Source of the DNA: Candidatus Gastranaerophilales bacterium | GTDB taxonomy: Bacteria > Cyanobacteriota > Vampirovibrionia > Gastranaerophilales > Gastranaerophilaceae | DNA: 64,000 bases | Assembly: GCA_944326525.1 (NCBI GenBank) | Contig: CALVEG010000002.1 | Span: 124,001-188,000 of the forward strand | Direction: 5' to 3' | Shown: piece after piece, positions 52,059 through 59,992 of the stretch | Layout: each line of letters starts with the position of its first letter | How positions within the stretch are numbered: the stretch's first letter is position 1 | Position numbers and translations under genes: made by a program | The notes under the pieces: generated by a model | Told to the model about the DNA's origin: nothing | Seen by the model: the letters and a program-made list of their open reading frames with translations, nothing else | The model's database searches: none

Positions 52059-52376
52059 ATGTCAAAGAATAAATCCTTTATGTTCGGAATGGGCCTATTA
52101 GCAGGTGTTGTCGGCGGAATAGTCGCAGGAGTTCTGTTTGCCCCAAAATCCGGCGAGGAATCAAGAAGAGAGATTAAAGAAGCCGCTTGCGAATTGTACG
52201 AAAAACATTCCCCGGCTATCAATGAAGCAAAAAGACAAGCTATGGAAAATGTCGATTTGATGAAATATAAGTTAGAAAGACAATTCAGAAAATTTAACAA
52301 CATGTTAAAATCTAAGAAGCTACAAAAAGCAAAAGAACTTGAAGAAGGCTCTGACGCAACCGAATTTGACTACTAA
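52059..52376 (+). CDS. YtxH-domain protein 1
   Basis: This 105-residue protein starts MSKNKSFMFGMGLLAGVVGG, then IVAGVLFAPKSGEESRREI, the YtxH signature of a Gly-rich helix followed by LFAPKSGEETR. The tail is helical and charged. The start at 52059 has GACGAGGT 4-6 nt upstream; an ATG at 52041 lacks such a site. YtxH proteins are stress-related envelope proteins in Gram-positives and cyanobacteria. In operon with a DUF948 gene. Confidence 0.85.
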   Translation: MSKNKSFMFGMGLLAGVVGGIVAGVLFAPKSGEESRREIKEAACELYEKHSPAINEAKRQAMENVDLMKYKLERQFRKFNNMLKSKKLQKAKELEEGSDATEFDY

Positions 52377-52394
52377 TTATAAGGAAAAACACAA

Positions 52395-52754
52395 ATGGAA
52401 TTTTCTCAAATCGCACTAAATCAAGGACTGACATTTCTTGCTTGGGTTACAGGAATAGTAATTCTTGCTGTCGGAGGATTTTTAATAAAACTTCTGATTG
52501 ACCTGTCAGCACTTTCAAAAAACTTAAATGAGACATCAATACTTGTAAACACTGAATTGAAGCCTACATTAAAAGAAATAAACGAAACACTTCATGCGGT
52601 AAACTCGCTTGTAAAAAGCACAGACAAGAATGTAGACAGCTTCAAAAGCGCAGTGGAAAAAACTTTCGGAAAAACAAAAATGATTTCCGAATCAATTGTC
52701 AGCGGAATAATTAAAGGTTTTGTTACCGTGATGGGATTGTTTGCTAAGAAGTAA
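52395..52754 (+). CDS. DUF948-like membrane protein
   Basis: This 119-residue protein has one N-terminal transmembrane helix (LTFLAWVTGIVILAVGGFLI) followed by the coil LLIDLSALSKNLNETSILVN TELKPTLKEINETL in overlapping heptads, typical of DUF948. TAAGGA lies 10 nt upstream. It is 18 nt downstream of the YtxH gene. YtxG/DUF948 and YtxH genes pair in many genomes. Confidence 0.8.
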   Translation: MEFSQIALNQGLTFLAWVTGIVILAVGGFLIKLLIDLSALSKNLNETSILVNTELKPTLKEINETLHAVNSLVKSTDKNVDSFKSAVEKTFGKTKMISESIVSGIIKGFVTVMGLFAKK

Positions 52755-52892
52755 AAAATTACCGATTCTGGGGATTATTTTTTAAATCTTCGACGATAAA
52801 ATCACTAACAGATAAACACAATAACAAAATATTTCCATAAGACAAAATATCAAACCGGAATATAAAACAAAAAGAAAAGGAGTGACCAAACT

Positions 52893-53165
52893 ATGTCAGC
52901 AACAAAATTTTTAGCAGGATTTATAGTAGGCGGCGCAATCGGCGCAATTGCAGGTATTCTTCTTGCTCCAAAATCAGGCGAAGAAACACGTAAACTTATT
53001 GCAGATACAACTAAAGACGTTATGAATAGAGCAGACGCAACAGTAAAAGAAATTCAGTCAAAAGCAGACGATGTTGTTTCTGATATGCAAAAGAAAGGCG
53101 ATGAAATCAGAGATAAACTTCAAAATCTGCTAAATCAGCAAAAAGCTGCGACTGTTGAAGAATAA
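52893..53165 (+). CDS. YtxH-domain protein 2
   Basis: 90 residues: MSATKFLAGFIVGGAIGAIA then GILLAPKSGEETRKLIADT, a YtxH signature, and an amphipathic helical tail (QKKGDEIRDKLQNLLNQQ). AAAGGAGTG lies 8-10 nt before the ATG. It is separated from the DUF948 gene by 138 nt and ends at its own terminator. Confidence 0.85.
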   Translation: MSATKFLAGFIVGGAIGAIAGILLAPKSGEETRKLIADTTKDVMNRADATVKEIQSKADDVVSDMQKKGDEIRDKLQNLLNQQKAATVEE

Positions 53166-53183
53166 TTTTAATAAAACTTTTAT

Positions 53184-53217
53184 TAAAAAAGCTCCGTTTT
53201 AAAAGCGGAGCTTTTTA
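53184..53217. terminator. Terminator of the YtxH cluster
   Basis: AAAAAGCTCCG / CGGAGCTTTTT stem with T-tract. Confidence 0.85.
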
Positions 53218-53249
53218 ATTTTATTCATAAAAAAAAACAGACACACAAA

Positions 53250-53272
53250 CGGACACTTATTTAAAGTGTCCG
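53250..53272 (-). terminator. Terminator-like hairpin for the RHH transcript
   Basis: CGGACACTT / AAGTGTCCG stem. On the minus strand a T-rich tract (TGTTTTTTTTT) follows about 20 nt later. The RHH gene ends ~190 nt upstream, leaving a long 3' leaderless segment. Confidence 0.6.
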
Positions 53273-53457
53273 TCATATCCCAAATCTAATAACCATTCTA
53301 TCCTGCCGTGAATTTAAATCTTTATTATGATTCAATTTCTGAACCTGAATGCCTTGGCATCCTGAAAGTTTGAATTTATCAAACCGTCTGAGGCGAAGCC
53401 CCTGAATTTAGTCTTAAACTAAATCCTAAATAATTTCTGCTTACAGAATAATATTTG
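53273..53457 (-). other. Candidate structured 3' UTR or small RNA
   Basis: 185 nt between the RHH stop and the hairpin at 53250, without a credible gene. Three short hairpins are visible on the minus strand: GATTTAG/CTAAATT, GGGGC/GCCTC and ATGCC/GGCAT. It is GC-richer than nearby spacers. An RNA acting on its own is possible but unproven. Confidence 0.35.
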
Positions 53458-53646
53458 CTATTCAAGCAGGGAATCAAGAATATCAGCATTTCTTGCGGCT
53501 GTAGTTGATTCTCGAACTTTCTGCTTGTAAATATAAGTTCTAAGTGCTTCTCGAATCAATTCGCTACGCGATCTGTTTTCTACATCTGCAACCTGATCAA
53601 TTTTATTTAAAAAATCTTCAGGCATTGAAATTAATACTCTCGCCAT
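53458..53646 (-). CDS. Ribbon-helix-helix (CopG-like) DNA-binding protein 2
   Basis: 62 residues, MARVLISMPEDFLNKIDQVA then NRSRSELIREALRTYIYKQK; RHH fold. It is paralogous to 36209-36397 with the same beta strand and S-R-S-E-L-I-R-E-A-L helix. AAAGGAG lies 7 nt before the ATG. No small partner gene follows it, unlike copy 1. Both may bind the same operator. Confidence 0.85.
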   Translation of the reverse strand: MARVLISMPEDFLNKIDQVADVENRSRSELIREALRTYIYKQKVRESTTAARNADILDSLLE

Positions 53647-53834
53647 ATATACTCCTTTGCTTCTTTGGAACTTATCTCTTATACTATTATAAACAATTTT
53701 TGATATAAAAAATTGCTATTTTTTATATACAAAATATATGGCAATTTTAAAAATCCTTTTGCTACAAGGTTTTCAGACAATATTGACAACTTTACAAAGC
53801 TTAATATTTTACCCGATTTATCAGTTTTGGCATC

Positions 53835-53863
53835 TTTACATCAAACTTGGTTTAAGTTAGTAT
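53835..53863 (+). promoter_or_regulatory. Promoter of the pyrH operon
   Basis: TTTACA at 53835-53840 and TAGTAT at 53858-53863 with 17-nt spacing, ending 19 nt before the pyrH ATG. Confidence 0.55.
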
Positions 53864-53882
53864 AAAACGAAAAAGGGGAAAA

Positions 53883-54605
53883 ATGGACACACTTAAGTAT
53901 AAACGAATTCTGTTGAAAATAAGCGGTGAAGCGCTTCTTGGAGATCAACAGTTTGGGATTGACCAAAAGCCGGTCAAAATGATTGCAGAAGAAATCAAAA
54001 AAGCAAAAGAAGCAGGAGCAGAAGTTGCGGTAGTTGTCGGCGGAGGGAACATATTCCGAGGGATGAAAAACAGCGCAAAGCTAGGTATGGATCAAGCTTC
54101 AGGTGATTACGTCGGTATGCTTGCAACCGTTATGAACGCAATAGCTTTGCAGTGTGCACTTAACCAAATTGAAGTTCCCTGCCGTGTACAGAGCGCAATT
54201 GCAATTAATCAAGTTGCTGAACCTTATATAAGACATAGAGCAATCAGACATCTGGAAAAAGGCAGAGTTGTTATTTTTGCAGCAGGTACAGGCAACCCGT
54301 TCTTTACTACAGACACTGCCGCTGCCTTAAGAGCTTCTGAAATAAATGCCGAAGCAATGCTTATGGCTAAAAATGGTGTTGACGGAGTTTACACTGATGA
54401 TCCAAAAATTAATCCTGAAGCTAAAAAATTGGATAAAATAACTTACGACGACATTATAAAAGATGGTCTTAAAGTTATGGATACAGCAGCATGCGCACTT
54501 TGCAAACAAAATAATATACCGATTGTGGTGTTTGATTTTCTGCTAAAAGACGGTATTTTAAAAGTTCTGAACGGCGAAAAGGTCGGAACATATATAAGTT
54601 TATAG
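53883..54605 (+). CDS. pyrH: UMP kinase
   Basis: PyrH phosphorylates UMP in pyrimidine nucleotide synthesis. Motifs: RILLKISGEALLGDQQFGID, VVVGGGNIFRG, IFAAGTGNPFFTTDTAAALR, AKNGVDGVYTDDPKINPEA. 240 residues, normal for the bacterial hexameric type. AAAAGGGG lies 5 nt before the ATG. First gene of a five-gene operon. Confidence 0.96.
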   Translation: MDTLKYKRILLKISGEALLGDQQFGIDQKPVKMIAEEIKKAKEAGAEVAVVVGGGNIFRGMKNSAKLGMDQASGDYVGMLATVMNAIALQCALNQIEVPCRVQSAIAINQVAEPYIRHRAIRHLEKGRVVIFAAGTGNPFFTTDTAAALRASEINAEAMLMAKNGVDGVYTDDPKINPEAKKLDKITYDDIIKDGLKVMDTAACALCKQNNIPIVVFDFLLKDGILKVLNGEKVGTYISL

Positions 54606-54638
54606 ATTAATTAGATTAATAATTGAAAGAGGTAAGAG

Positions 54639-55205
54639 ATGTCAGAAAGCTTAGATGAATTATTTTTATTCGGAGAAGAAAAAATGGAGAAAGCAATTTC
54701 TTCAATGAAGCGTGAGTTTGGATCAATACGTACAGGACGTGCAAATCCGATGATGCTAGATAAAGTTTTAGTTGATTATTATGGAGTTCCAACGCAATTA
54801 AGACAGATGTCGCAAGTTACAGTACAAGACGGAACAACACTTGTAATCTCTCCATACGATAAATCAACCCTTAAAGAAATTGAAAAAGCTATAATTAAAG
54901 CAGAAATCGGCATAACTCCAAACAGCGACGGCATCTGCATCAGACTAACCTTCCCGCCTTTAACGGAAGAAAGACGTAAAGAAATTGTTAAAGATGTTAA
55001 AAAACTTGGTGAAGAAGCAAAAGTAGCAATAAGAAACATTCGCCGTGATATGACTGATGATTTGAAAAAAATCGAAAAATCAGAAAATCTTCCGGAAGAT
55101 TCTGTAAAAGACAATCAAGACAAAATCCAAAAATTAACAGATAAATATACAGGCATTGTAGACAGTGCCGTTACAGAAAAAGAAAAAGAGGTTATGACCG
55201 TATAA
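54639..55205 (+). CDS. frr: Ribosome recycling factor
   Basis: RRF splits post-termination ribosomes with EF-G. The family pattern is intact: SMKREFGSIRTGRANPMML, YYGVPTQLRQMSQVTVQDG, FPPLTEERRKEIVKDVKKLG and AIRNIRRDM. 188 residues. AAAGAGGTAAGAG precedes the ATG. Its stop shares one base with the cdsA start (TAATG). Confidence 0.96.
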   Translation: MSESLDELFLFGEEKMEKAISSMKREFGSIRTGRANPMMLDKVLVDYYGVPTQLRQMSQVTVQDGTTLVISPYDKSTLKEIEKAIIKAEIGITPNSDGICIRLTFPPLTEERRKEIVKDVKKLGEEAKVAIRNIRRDMTDDLKKIEKSENLPEDSVKDNQDKIQKLTDKYTGIVDSAVTEKEKEVMTV

Positions 55206-56077
55206 TGGATGTAATAGGCGGATTAAACAAAAATGCCACAAGAATGCTCACGGGCTTTATTCTTGGCACAATAGCAATGACGTGCATAATATTAAGTGGA
55301 ATTCCGCTTCTTGTAATGCTATATGTGTTTGTATTTTTTGCGTCAAGAGAATATGTTAAAATCCTTGAGCATAAAGGATTTTACCCAAACTTAAAAGTCA
55401 TCTGGCTTGCTGAAGTAGTTTTGGGTTATATAGCTTATGTTCAAAGATTTGACTTAACAGCACTTGCAATTTCATTTTTCTCTATAATATCTTTTATGTG
55501 GGTATTATTCAGAGGCCGCCAACCATATATTGCAAATGCGGCAACAACCATTCTTGGAATAATATATTGCGGATGGTTTCCGATGCATCTTATGTATTTA
55601 AGAGAGCTTTCTTCACCGGAATTTAGCAGCGGGCTCGGATTCGTTGTTATGATGTTCACATCAATTCTTTTAACAGACATAGGGTGTTATTATGCAGGAA
55701 GGCACTTGGGCAAACACAAACTTGCCCCTGTTGTCAGTCCTAACAAAACAATTGAAGGCTCGATTGGCGGAATAATTTCAGCAATTATAGGAGCTGTAAT
55801 TATAGCATTCTTTATAGGATTTGAATGGTACTATGCCGCAATTGTTGGTCTAATTTGCACAGTATTTGCGCAGATTGGCGACTTGTGCGAATCTTTAATA
55901 AAAAGAGATGCAGGAGTTAAAGATAGTGGAGATTCACTTCCCGGACACGGCGGATTTTTGGACAGAGCCGACAGTTTTATTTTTACAATTCCGGTAATGT
56001 ACTATGTGTGCAAATATTTTATATTCTCAAATCAAATTGTTAGTGATTTTGCAAACCTTATAAAAGGACTATTCTAA
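55205..56077 (+). CDS. cdsA: Phosphatidate cytidylyltransferase
   Basis: CdsA makes CDP-diacylglycerol for phospholipid synthesis. The C-terminal signature DIGCYYAGRHLGKHKLAPVV then SPNKTIEGSIGG is clear, with further GDLCESLIKRDAGVKDSGD and PGHGGFLDRADSFIFT. About eight transmembrane helices. 290 residues. It starts by one-base overlap with frr. Confidence 0.94.
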   Translation: MDVIGGLNKNATRMLTGFILGTIAMTCIILSGIPLLVMLYVFVFFASREYVKILEHKGFYPNLKVIWLAEVVLGYIAYVQRFDLTALAISFFSIISFMWVLFRGRQPYIANAATTILGIIYCGWFPMHLMYLRELSSPEFSSGLGFVVMMFTSILLTDIGCYYAGRHLGKHKLAPVVSPNKTIEGSIGGIISAIIGAVIIAFFIGFEWYYAAIVGLICTVFAQIGDLCESLIKRDAGVKDSGDSLPGHGGFLDRADSFIFTIPVMYYVCKYFIFSNQIVSDFANLIKGLF

Positions 56078-56078
56078 T

Positions 56079-56774
56079 ATGCAAACCATTGAAGATATTT
56101 TTGGGATTAAAGCTGATAACAAAGCAATTTTTGAATATGCAATAACACATCCGTCTTACACTCAAGAAAACGGGCTTGATTATACAAAATGTTATGAGCG
56201 ATTGGAATTTCTGGGTGATGCTGTATTAAAACTGGTTGTATCAAATATATTATACAGAGAATTTCCAAAATACCACGAAGGCGAGATGTCAAAAATCAGA
56301 TCAATTGCAGTTTCAGATAGTGTTTTATCTGAGATTTCAAAGAGCATAGGGCTTGCTGAAATTATACGAGCATCGGAGCACGATAAAAAACAAGGTATAA
56401 AAAAGCTTACTTCGGTAACAGCTTGCGCATTTGAAGCGGTCTTAGGTGCATACTTTTTGGATGGGAAAATGGAACAGCTTGAGAATAAACTTGAAGATAT
56501 TTTTGCCCCCTATATAAAAGAAATAAATTCCAACATGGATAAATATAATGCCAAAGCTCTTCTGCAAGAATATACTCAAAGCTTAACAAAAGAAACACCC
56601 AAATATCGGCTTGTAGAAAACAGCGGGCCGGCTCATAAAAGAATATTTACGGTAGAAGTATCATATAACGGAGAGGTTATAGCACAAGCGGAAGGCAGCT
56701 CTAAAAAAGAAGCCGAACAAAAATGTGCATACATAGCCTGCCAAAAACTGGGAGTCTTAGAATGTCAAAAGTAA
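56079..56774 (+). CDS. rnc: Ribonuclease III
   Basis: RNase III cleaves double-stranded RNA, including rRNA precursors. The catalytic signature YERLEFLGDAVLKLVVSNIL is complete, with a second acidic site AFEAVLGAYFLD. The C-terminal dsRNA-binding domain follows (YNAKALLQEYTQ to SKKEAEQKCAYIACQKL). 231 residues. The ATG lies 1 nt past the cdsA stop. Confidence 0.95.
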   Translation: MQTIEDIFGIKADNKAIFEYAITHPSYTQENGLDYTKCYERLEFLGDAVLKLVVSNILYREFPKYHEGEMSKIRSIAVSDSVLSEISKSIGLAEIIRASEHDKKQGIKKLTSVTACAFEAVLGAYFLDGKMEQLENKLEDIFAPYIKEINSNMDKYNAKALLQEYTQSLTKETPKYRLVENSGPAHKRIFTVEVSYNGEVIAQAEGSSKKEAEQKCAYIACQKLGVLECQK

Positions 56775-57406
56775 TCATATCTCCTTCAATATTATCAAGT
56801 GACTTTGCAAATCTTGGAAGGGACATACACGAAATAGAAAAAGCCGGTGCTGATTGGGTTCATATAGATGTAATGGACGGACATTTTGTTCCGAATTTAA
56901 CGATTGGAGTTCCTGTCGTAAAATCCATCCGAAAAGTAACTCACCTGCCTCTTGATGTGCATTTGATGATAGAGAACCCTATGAAATATATAAAACCTTT
57001 TGCTCAAGCAGGTGCAGATATCATAACATTCCATTATGAAGCTGTCGAAAGAAATGAAGTAATAGAAATAGCGCAATATATAAAAGATTTTGATATTAAG
57101 GCAGGCTTGGCAATAAAACCAAATACAAATCCCGAAGAAATTTTAGAATATGTCGGATACTTTGATATGATTCTTATAATGACAGTAGAACCGGGATTTG
57201 GCGGTCAAGAATTTATAAGTAAATGCGCACAAAAATTACCTTTAATAAGAGAATTTGCAGAAGGCGACCTTATTCTACAGGTTGATGGCGGAATCAATCG
57301 TGAAACGGCAAGAGTCTGCACCAAACTAGGCGCAAACTCTTTAGTAGCCGGAAGTTATATATTTAATGCAGAAAATATTTCAGATGCAATTTCTTCATTA
57401 CGCTAA
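56762..57406 (+). CDS. rpe: Ribulose-phosphate 3-epimerase
   Basis: Rpe interconverts ribulose-5-P and xylulose-5-P. Motifs: ISPSILSSDFANLGRDI, WVHIDVMDGHFVPNLTIG, DVHLMIENP, VEPGFGGQEF and LQVDGGINRETA. 214 residues from ATG 56762, which lies inside the rnc 3' end (overlap 13 nt). The longer frame from 56723 is not supported by the family start. Last gene of the operon; converges on the 57398 gene. Confidence 0.94.
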   Translation: MSKVIISPSILSSDFANLGRDIHEIEKAGADWVHIDVMDGHFVPNLTIGVPVVKSIRKVTHLPLDVHLMIENPMKYIKPFAQAGADIITFHYEAVERNEVIEIAQYIKDFDIKAGLAIKPNTNPEEILEYVGYFDMILIMTVEPGFGGQEFISKCAQKLPLIREFAEGDLILQVDGGINRETARVCTKLGANSLVAGSYIFNAENISDAISSLR

Positions 57407-58540
57407 TCCTCGACGTTCTTTACGTCTAAGAATTTCGTCGGGATCTGTTGTAATTGAAGTATCCGCCAATGTCGGATCTATATCTTCTTGGGCAGAACCT
57501 TCTTGAACAGCTTCATTTGAATTTGCTGCTAAATTATCTGTACCAGCTGGTTCTTCTCCTGTTGTATCATCACCGGTTTGAGTGCCGTCTGATGTTGTTT
57601 TTACATCACTTTCTGATTCAGCAACATCTTTAATTGAAACCCCATGCGCATCCGCCGTCTGTTCTGCAACATCCATACCTTGCTGGCCTACAGTCATCGT
57701 CTGAGTACCCTGTTCAACAGCCTCTCGACCTACTTTTTTGCCGCTACCGAATAGACCGCCAAAGATTCCTCCGAACAAGCCGCCGACTAACATACCAACG
57801 CCGGATAACGCACCGCCGACAACACCAGCTATTATACCTATATTTCTTGAACTTTTATCTCCTAAAAGCTCGTTTCCAATTGACACAGTTTCAGAACCAA
57901 AATCTATTGAAGTCTGAGCATTCAATGCTCCTTCATTTACAATAGCTTCTATCTCATCCAGTTCGGCATCTAATCCTTCTATTTGCGTCTGCGCTCCTGC
58001 ACCTAAAGCTTGAGCTACTGCCTGCAAACCTTGAATTTCTCCTCGCTCACTTCTGTCTCTAAAAAACACCGGTGTTTTAGATTTTTCAGAAATCAATTCC
58101 TGAATTTGAGAAGTTAAAGATTCTAATTTATTTTTTGTATTATCACCAATAGCCTCAGCCTCATCACCTATTTCCTGAGCAGAAGCCAGTAACGGCGCCA
58201 TCTCAGTAATAGACTGTAATGTCAAATCTTCTTTTGCCTTGCTCTCAGATATAAATATTTTACCTTGGTCTTTAAGACTCATTCCTCCATCTGTAAGCTG
58301 TTGTCGTAAATCAGTTGCAGCATTTCCAGTTGTACCTTCCTCTTCTGAAGATGCCATTTCATATGTTATCTCATCCGCATTTTCAGTACCTGCCATCTGT
58401 TGTGCCCAAGCTAAAACTTCATCTGGCACCTCCTGACCTTCATCTTGATATTCCAAAACCTCATTTGCTGTTAAATCATTCCAATTAATACTTAAATCCT
58501 GTGGTTTTGGCCCGTAGTTACCGCTAATTGCATCTACCAT
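57398..58540 (-). CDS. Glycine-zipper protein with acidic flanks, possible membrane-active effector
   Basis: The protein has 380 residues, mostly acidic and Gly/Ala/Gln-rich. Residues ~230-270 form a glycine-zipper hydrophobic segment (IGIIAGVVGGALSGVGMLVG then GLFGGIFGGLFG) like those of translocators and pore formers. The rest is helical/disordered with long acidic stretches. There is no signal peptide. AAGGAG lies 8 nt before the ATG. It stands alone and converges on rpe. Composition and plan resemble secreted translocator proteins, but there are no secretion-system genes in the window; unknown family. Confidence 0.65.
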   Translation of the reverse strand: MVDAISGNYGPKPQDLSINWNDLTANEVLEYQDEGQEVPDEVLAWAQQMAGTENADEITYEMASSEEEGTTGNAATDLRQQLTDGGMSLKDQGKIFISESKAKEDLTLQSITEMAPLLASAQEIGDEAEAIGDNTKNKLESLTSQIQELISEKSKTPVFFRDRSERGEIQGLQAVAQALGAGAQTQIEGLDAELDEIEAIVNEGALNAQTSIDFGSETVSIGNELLGDKSSRNIGIIAGVVGGALSGVGMLVGGLFGGIFGGLFGSGKKVGREAVEQGTQTMTVGQQGMDVAEQTADAHGVSIKDVAESESDVKTTSDGTQTGDDTTGEEPAGTDNLAANSNEAVQEGSAQEDIDPTLADTSITTDPDEILRRKERRGLA

Positions 58541-58804
58541 GGTTTTCTCCTTATATTTTTTTGCATAAAAACACGTTCCTATTATCGGAATCTATATTAT
58601 TAAACTTTAACGAAATTCTGCCTTTTAAACGTAAATCCCTCTCTAATCAAGGGATTTACGTCTTTAACAAAACTTTAAATACACCCAATTTGTAAAGTTA
58701 TGTAACAAAATTTATATAAAGTGAATATAAAAAGTCAATATTTTTTTACCTAAATTTTTTATATAAGTACGAGAGATAAATAAAGAAAAAGAGAGGCTTT
58801 CAAG
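58541..58804. other. Intergenic region between divergent unusual genes
   Basis: About 260 nt without a gene. It holds ATCAAGGGATTTACG/CGTAAATCCCT-like inverted repeats near 58632-58665, a TGTAAC box at 58701-58706 and TTTTTTATATAAGTACG at 58754-58771 ahead of a purine-rich leader. Confidence 0.45.
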
Positions 58805-58978
58805 ATGGCTAGAACCTTGTTATTCACCAATGTCACTGAAAAATATAAAGAAACTTCCGAAGCACTAAAAGAAGTAAAATTTGAAACAAGACAAGTAATC
58901 CGCAAAACACTTATTGAAATGATGAGACAATCATTCTTTCACGGTGCAAGCAGATACGGAACCAATTTTATAGCATAG
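58805..58978 (+). CDS. 57-residue basic helical protein
   Basis: Hand-read small gene: ATG 58805, AGAGAGG 10 nt upstream, stop at 58976-58978. The product MARTLLFTNVTEKYKETSEA, then a Lys/Arg-rich helix (LKEVKFETRQVIRKTLIEMM) and SFFHGASRYGTNFIA. Composition is protein-like, and it has its own promoter-like region and a downstream terminator at 59077. No family recognised. Confidence 0.65.
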   Translation: MARTLLFTNVTEKYKETSEALKEVKFETRQVIRKTLIEMMRQSFFHGASRYGTNFIA

Positions 58979-59076
58979 CGGCTAAATTATAAAAGCCGTG
59001 GGTTATGCAAAATATGCAGCCCGTTGGAAATTAAGGACAGGAAAGGTAAATTAAGGATAGGAATGGAAGATAAATT
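58979..59076 (+). other. 3' region with three related AAATTAAG repeats
   Basis: After the small gene come a GCGGCT/AGCCG hairpin, then GAAATTAAGGACAGGAAAGG, TAAATTAAGGATAGGAATGG and TAAATTAAGACCGG, three direct repeats with ~20-nt period. The function is unknown; they carry Shine-Dalgarno-like GGA cores without start codons. Confidence 0.4.
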
Positions 59077-59101
59077 AAGACCGGCATAACCGGTCTTTTT
59101 T
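59077..59101. terminator. Bidirectional terminator
   Basis: AAGACCGG-CATAA-CCGGTCTT stem with flanking T-tract, between convergent genes. Confidence 0.85.
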
Positions 59102-59501
59102 ATGTATTTAAATCCAATAAAAGTTTATTCAAAATACAGGCAAATCCTAACCATAATAAATACGGAACCTGTAAAATCCCTGCTATTAATGACAGCTTTA
59201 TAAATAAAATTATCATTATCGCTACCAATATTAACAATAAAATTGCAATAAAAAGAGCTTTTTTAATATTATGTTCTATAAAGAAAACTTTTGTCCAATA
59301 CAAGTTAACCGCAATCTGAATAAAAAAGACACTAATGGCTATATACTTTAAATATGTCTGCTCCTTAAACAAAATAATATAAAAAGAAACAAACATTAAT
59401 AAAAATAACACACTCCAAACATACTTAAATATAAATTTTGGCGGTGTTATGGATGGTTTTATTATTTTTTCAAAAAAGTTGTCGTCATAGCTGTAATACA
59501 T
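59100..59501 (-). CDS. TspO/MBR family membrane protein
   Basis: This 133-residue protein has about five transmembrane helices. TspO motifs are present: ITPPKFIFKYVWSVLF (PPxWxFxxVW type), QIAVNLYWTKVFF (N-x-x-W-x-x-x-F-F) and a C-terminal LQVPYLLWLGFACILNKLLL (PYLLWxxFAxxLN). The family binds porphyrins and related ligands. It is slightly shorter than typical (about 150-160). Monocistronic; its presence in a presumably anaerobic organism is unexpected. Confidence 0.8.
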   Translation of the reverse strand: MYYSYDDNFFEKIIKPSITPPKFIFKYVWSVLFLLMFVSFYIILFKEQTYLKYIAISVFFIQIAVNLYWTKVFFIEHNIKKALFIAILLLILVAIMIILFIKLSLIAGILQVPYLLWLGFACILNKLLLDLNT

Positions 59502-59640
59502 AATATTATATTAAATCCTTTTATTCTATATTTCATTAAACAAAATAGCAATTAATATTCCTTAACAATTATCTGTAAATCTGATATGATTTTATATACA
59601 TGGGTATATATTAAGTATATACTAATTGGAGAGAACTTTT

Positions 59641-59955
59641 ATGTCTATTAATGCTATATCTGCATCAGCATCCTACAGCTGTGGAATGTCAAGTGTTAAC
59701 AGTGATTACCAGGAAATAATCCGAAAACTAAGAGCTTATGGGGTTACACCAAGCGGAGATTATTATACAGATAAAGCTAAACTTAACAAGATAGAAGAAG
59801 CAAAAGATAGCAAAAATGCTAAATTTTCAAATTCTGACAATAAAGAAAAACCACAAGAAATTGAAAAAACTAATACTCCAAAAGTTGTCGACAAAGGCGA
59901 AGGAACAGATCAATTAGCCATTTTAAACAGACTTCAGCTTGGTCTTTATAATTAA
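59641..59955 (+). CDS. Small protein with LRAYGVTPSGD motif, unknown
   Basis: The frame is open to 59626 (TTG), but the ATG at 59641 has TTGGAGAG 9 nt upstream, giving 104 residues. It starts MSINAISASASYSCGMSSVN; then EIIRKLRAYGVTPSGDYYTD and KAKLNKIEEAK. The motif R-x-L-x-A-x-G-(I/V)-x-(V/P) plus K-I-x-x-(A/E)-E recurs in the protein at 60627 (SRLEALGIAVTDGMTESQAQ). The tail is charged. It is preceded by a TATATACATGGG...TATATAC region. Unknown family. Confidence 0.65.
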   Translation: MSINAISASASYSCGMSSVNSDYQEIIRKLRAYGVTPSGDYYTDKAKLNKIEEAKDSKNAKFSNSDNKEKPQEIEKTNTPKVVDKGEGTDQLAILNRLQLGLYN

Positions 59956-59992
59956 TAGCAAAAAAAATTTTCTTTTGTTTTAAAATTAACAT

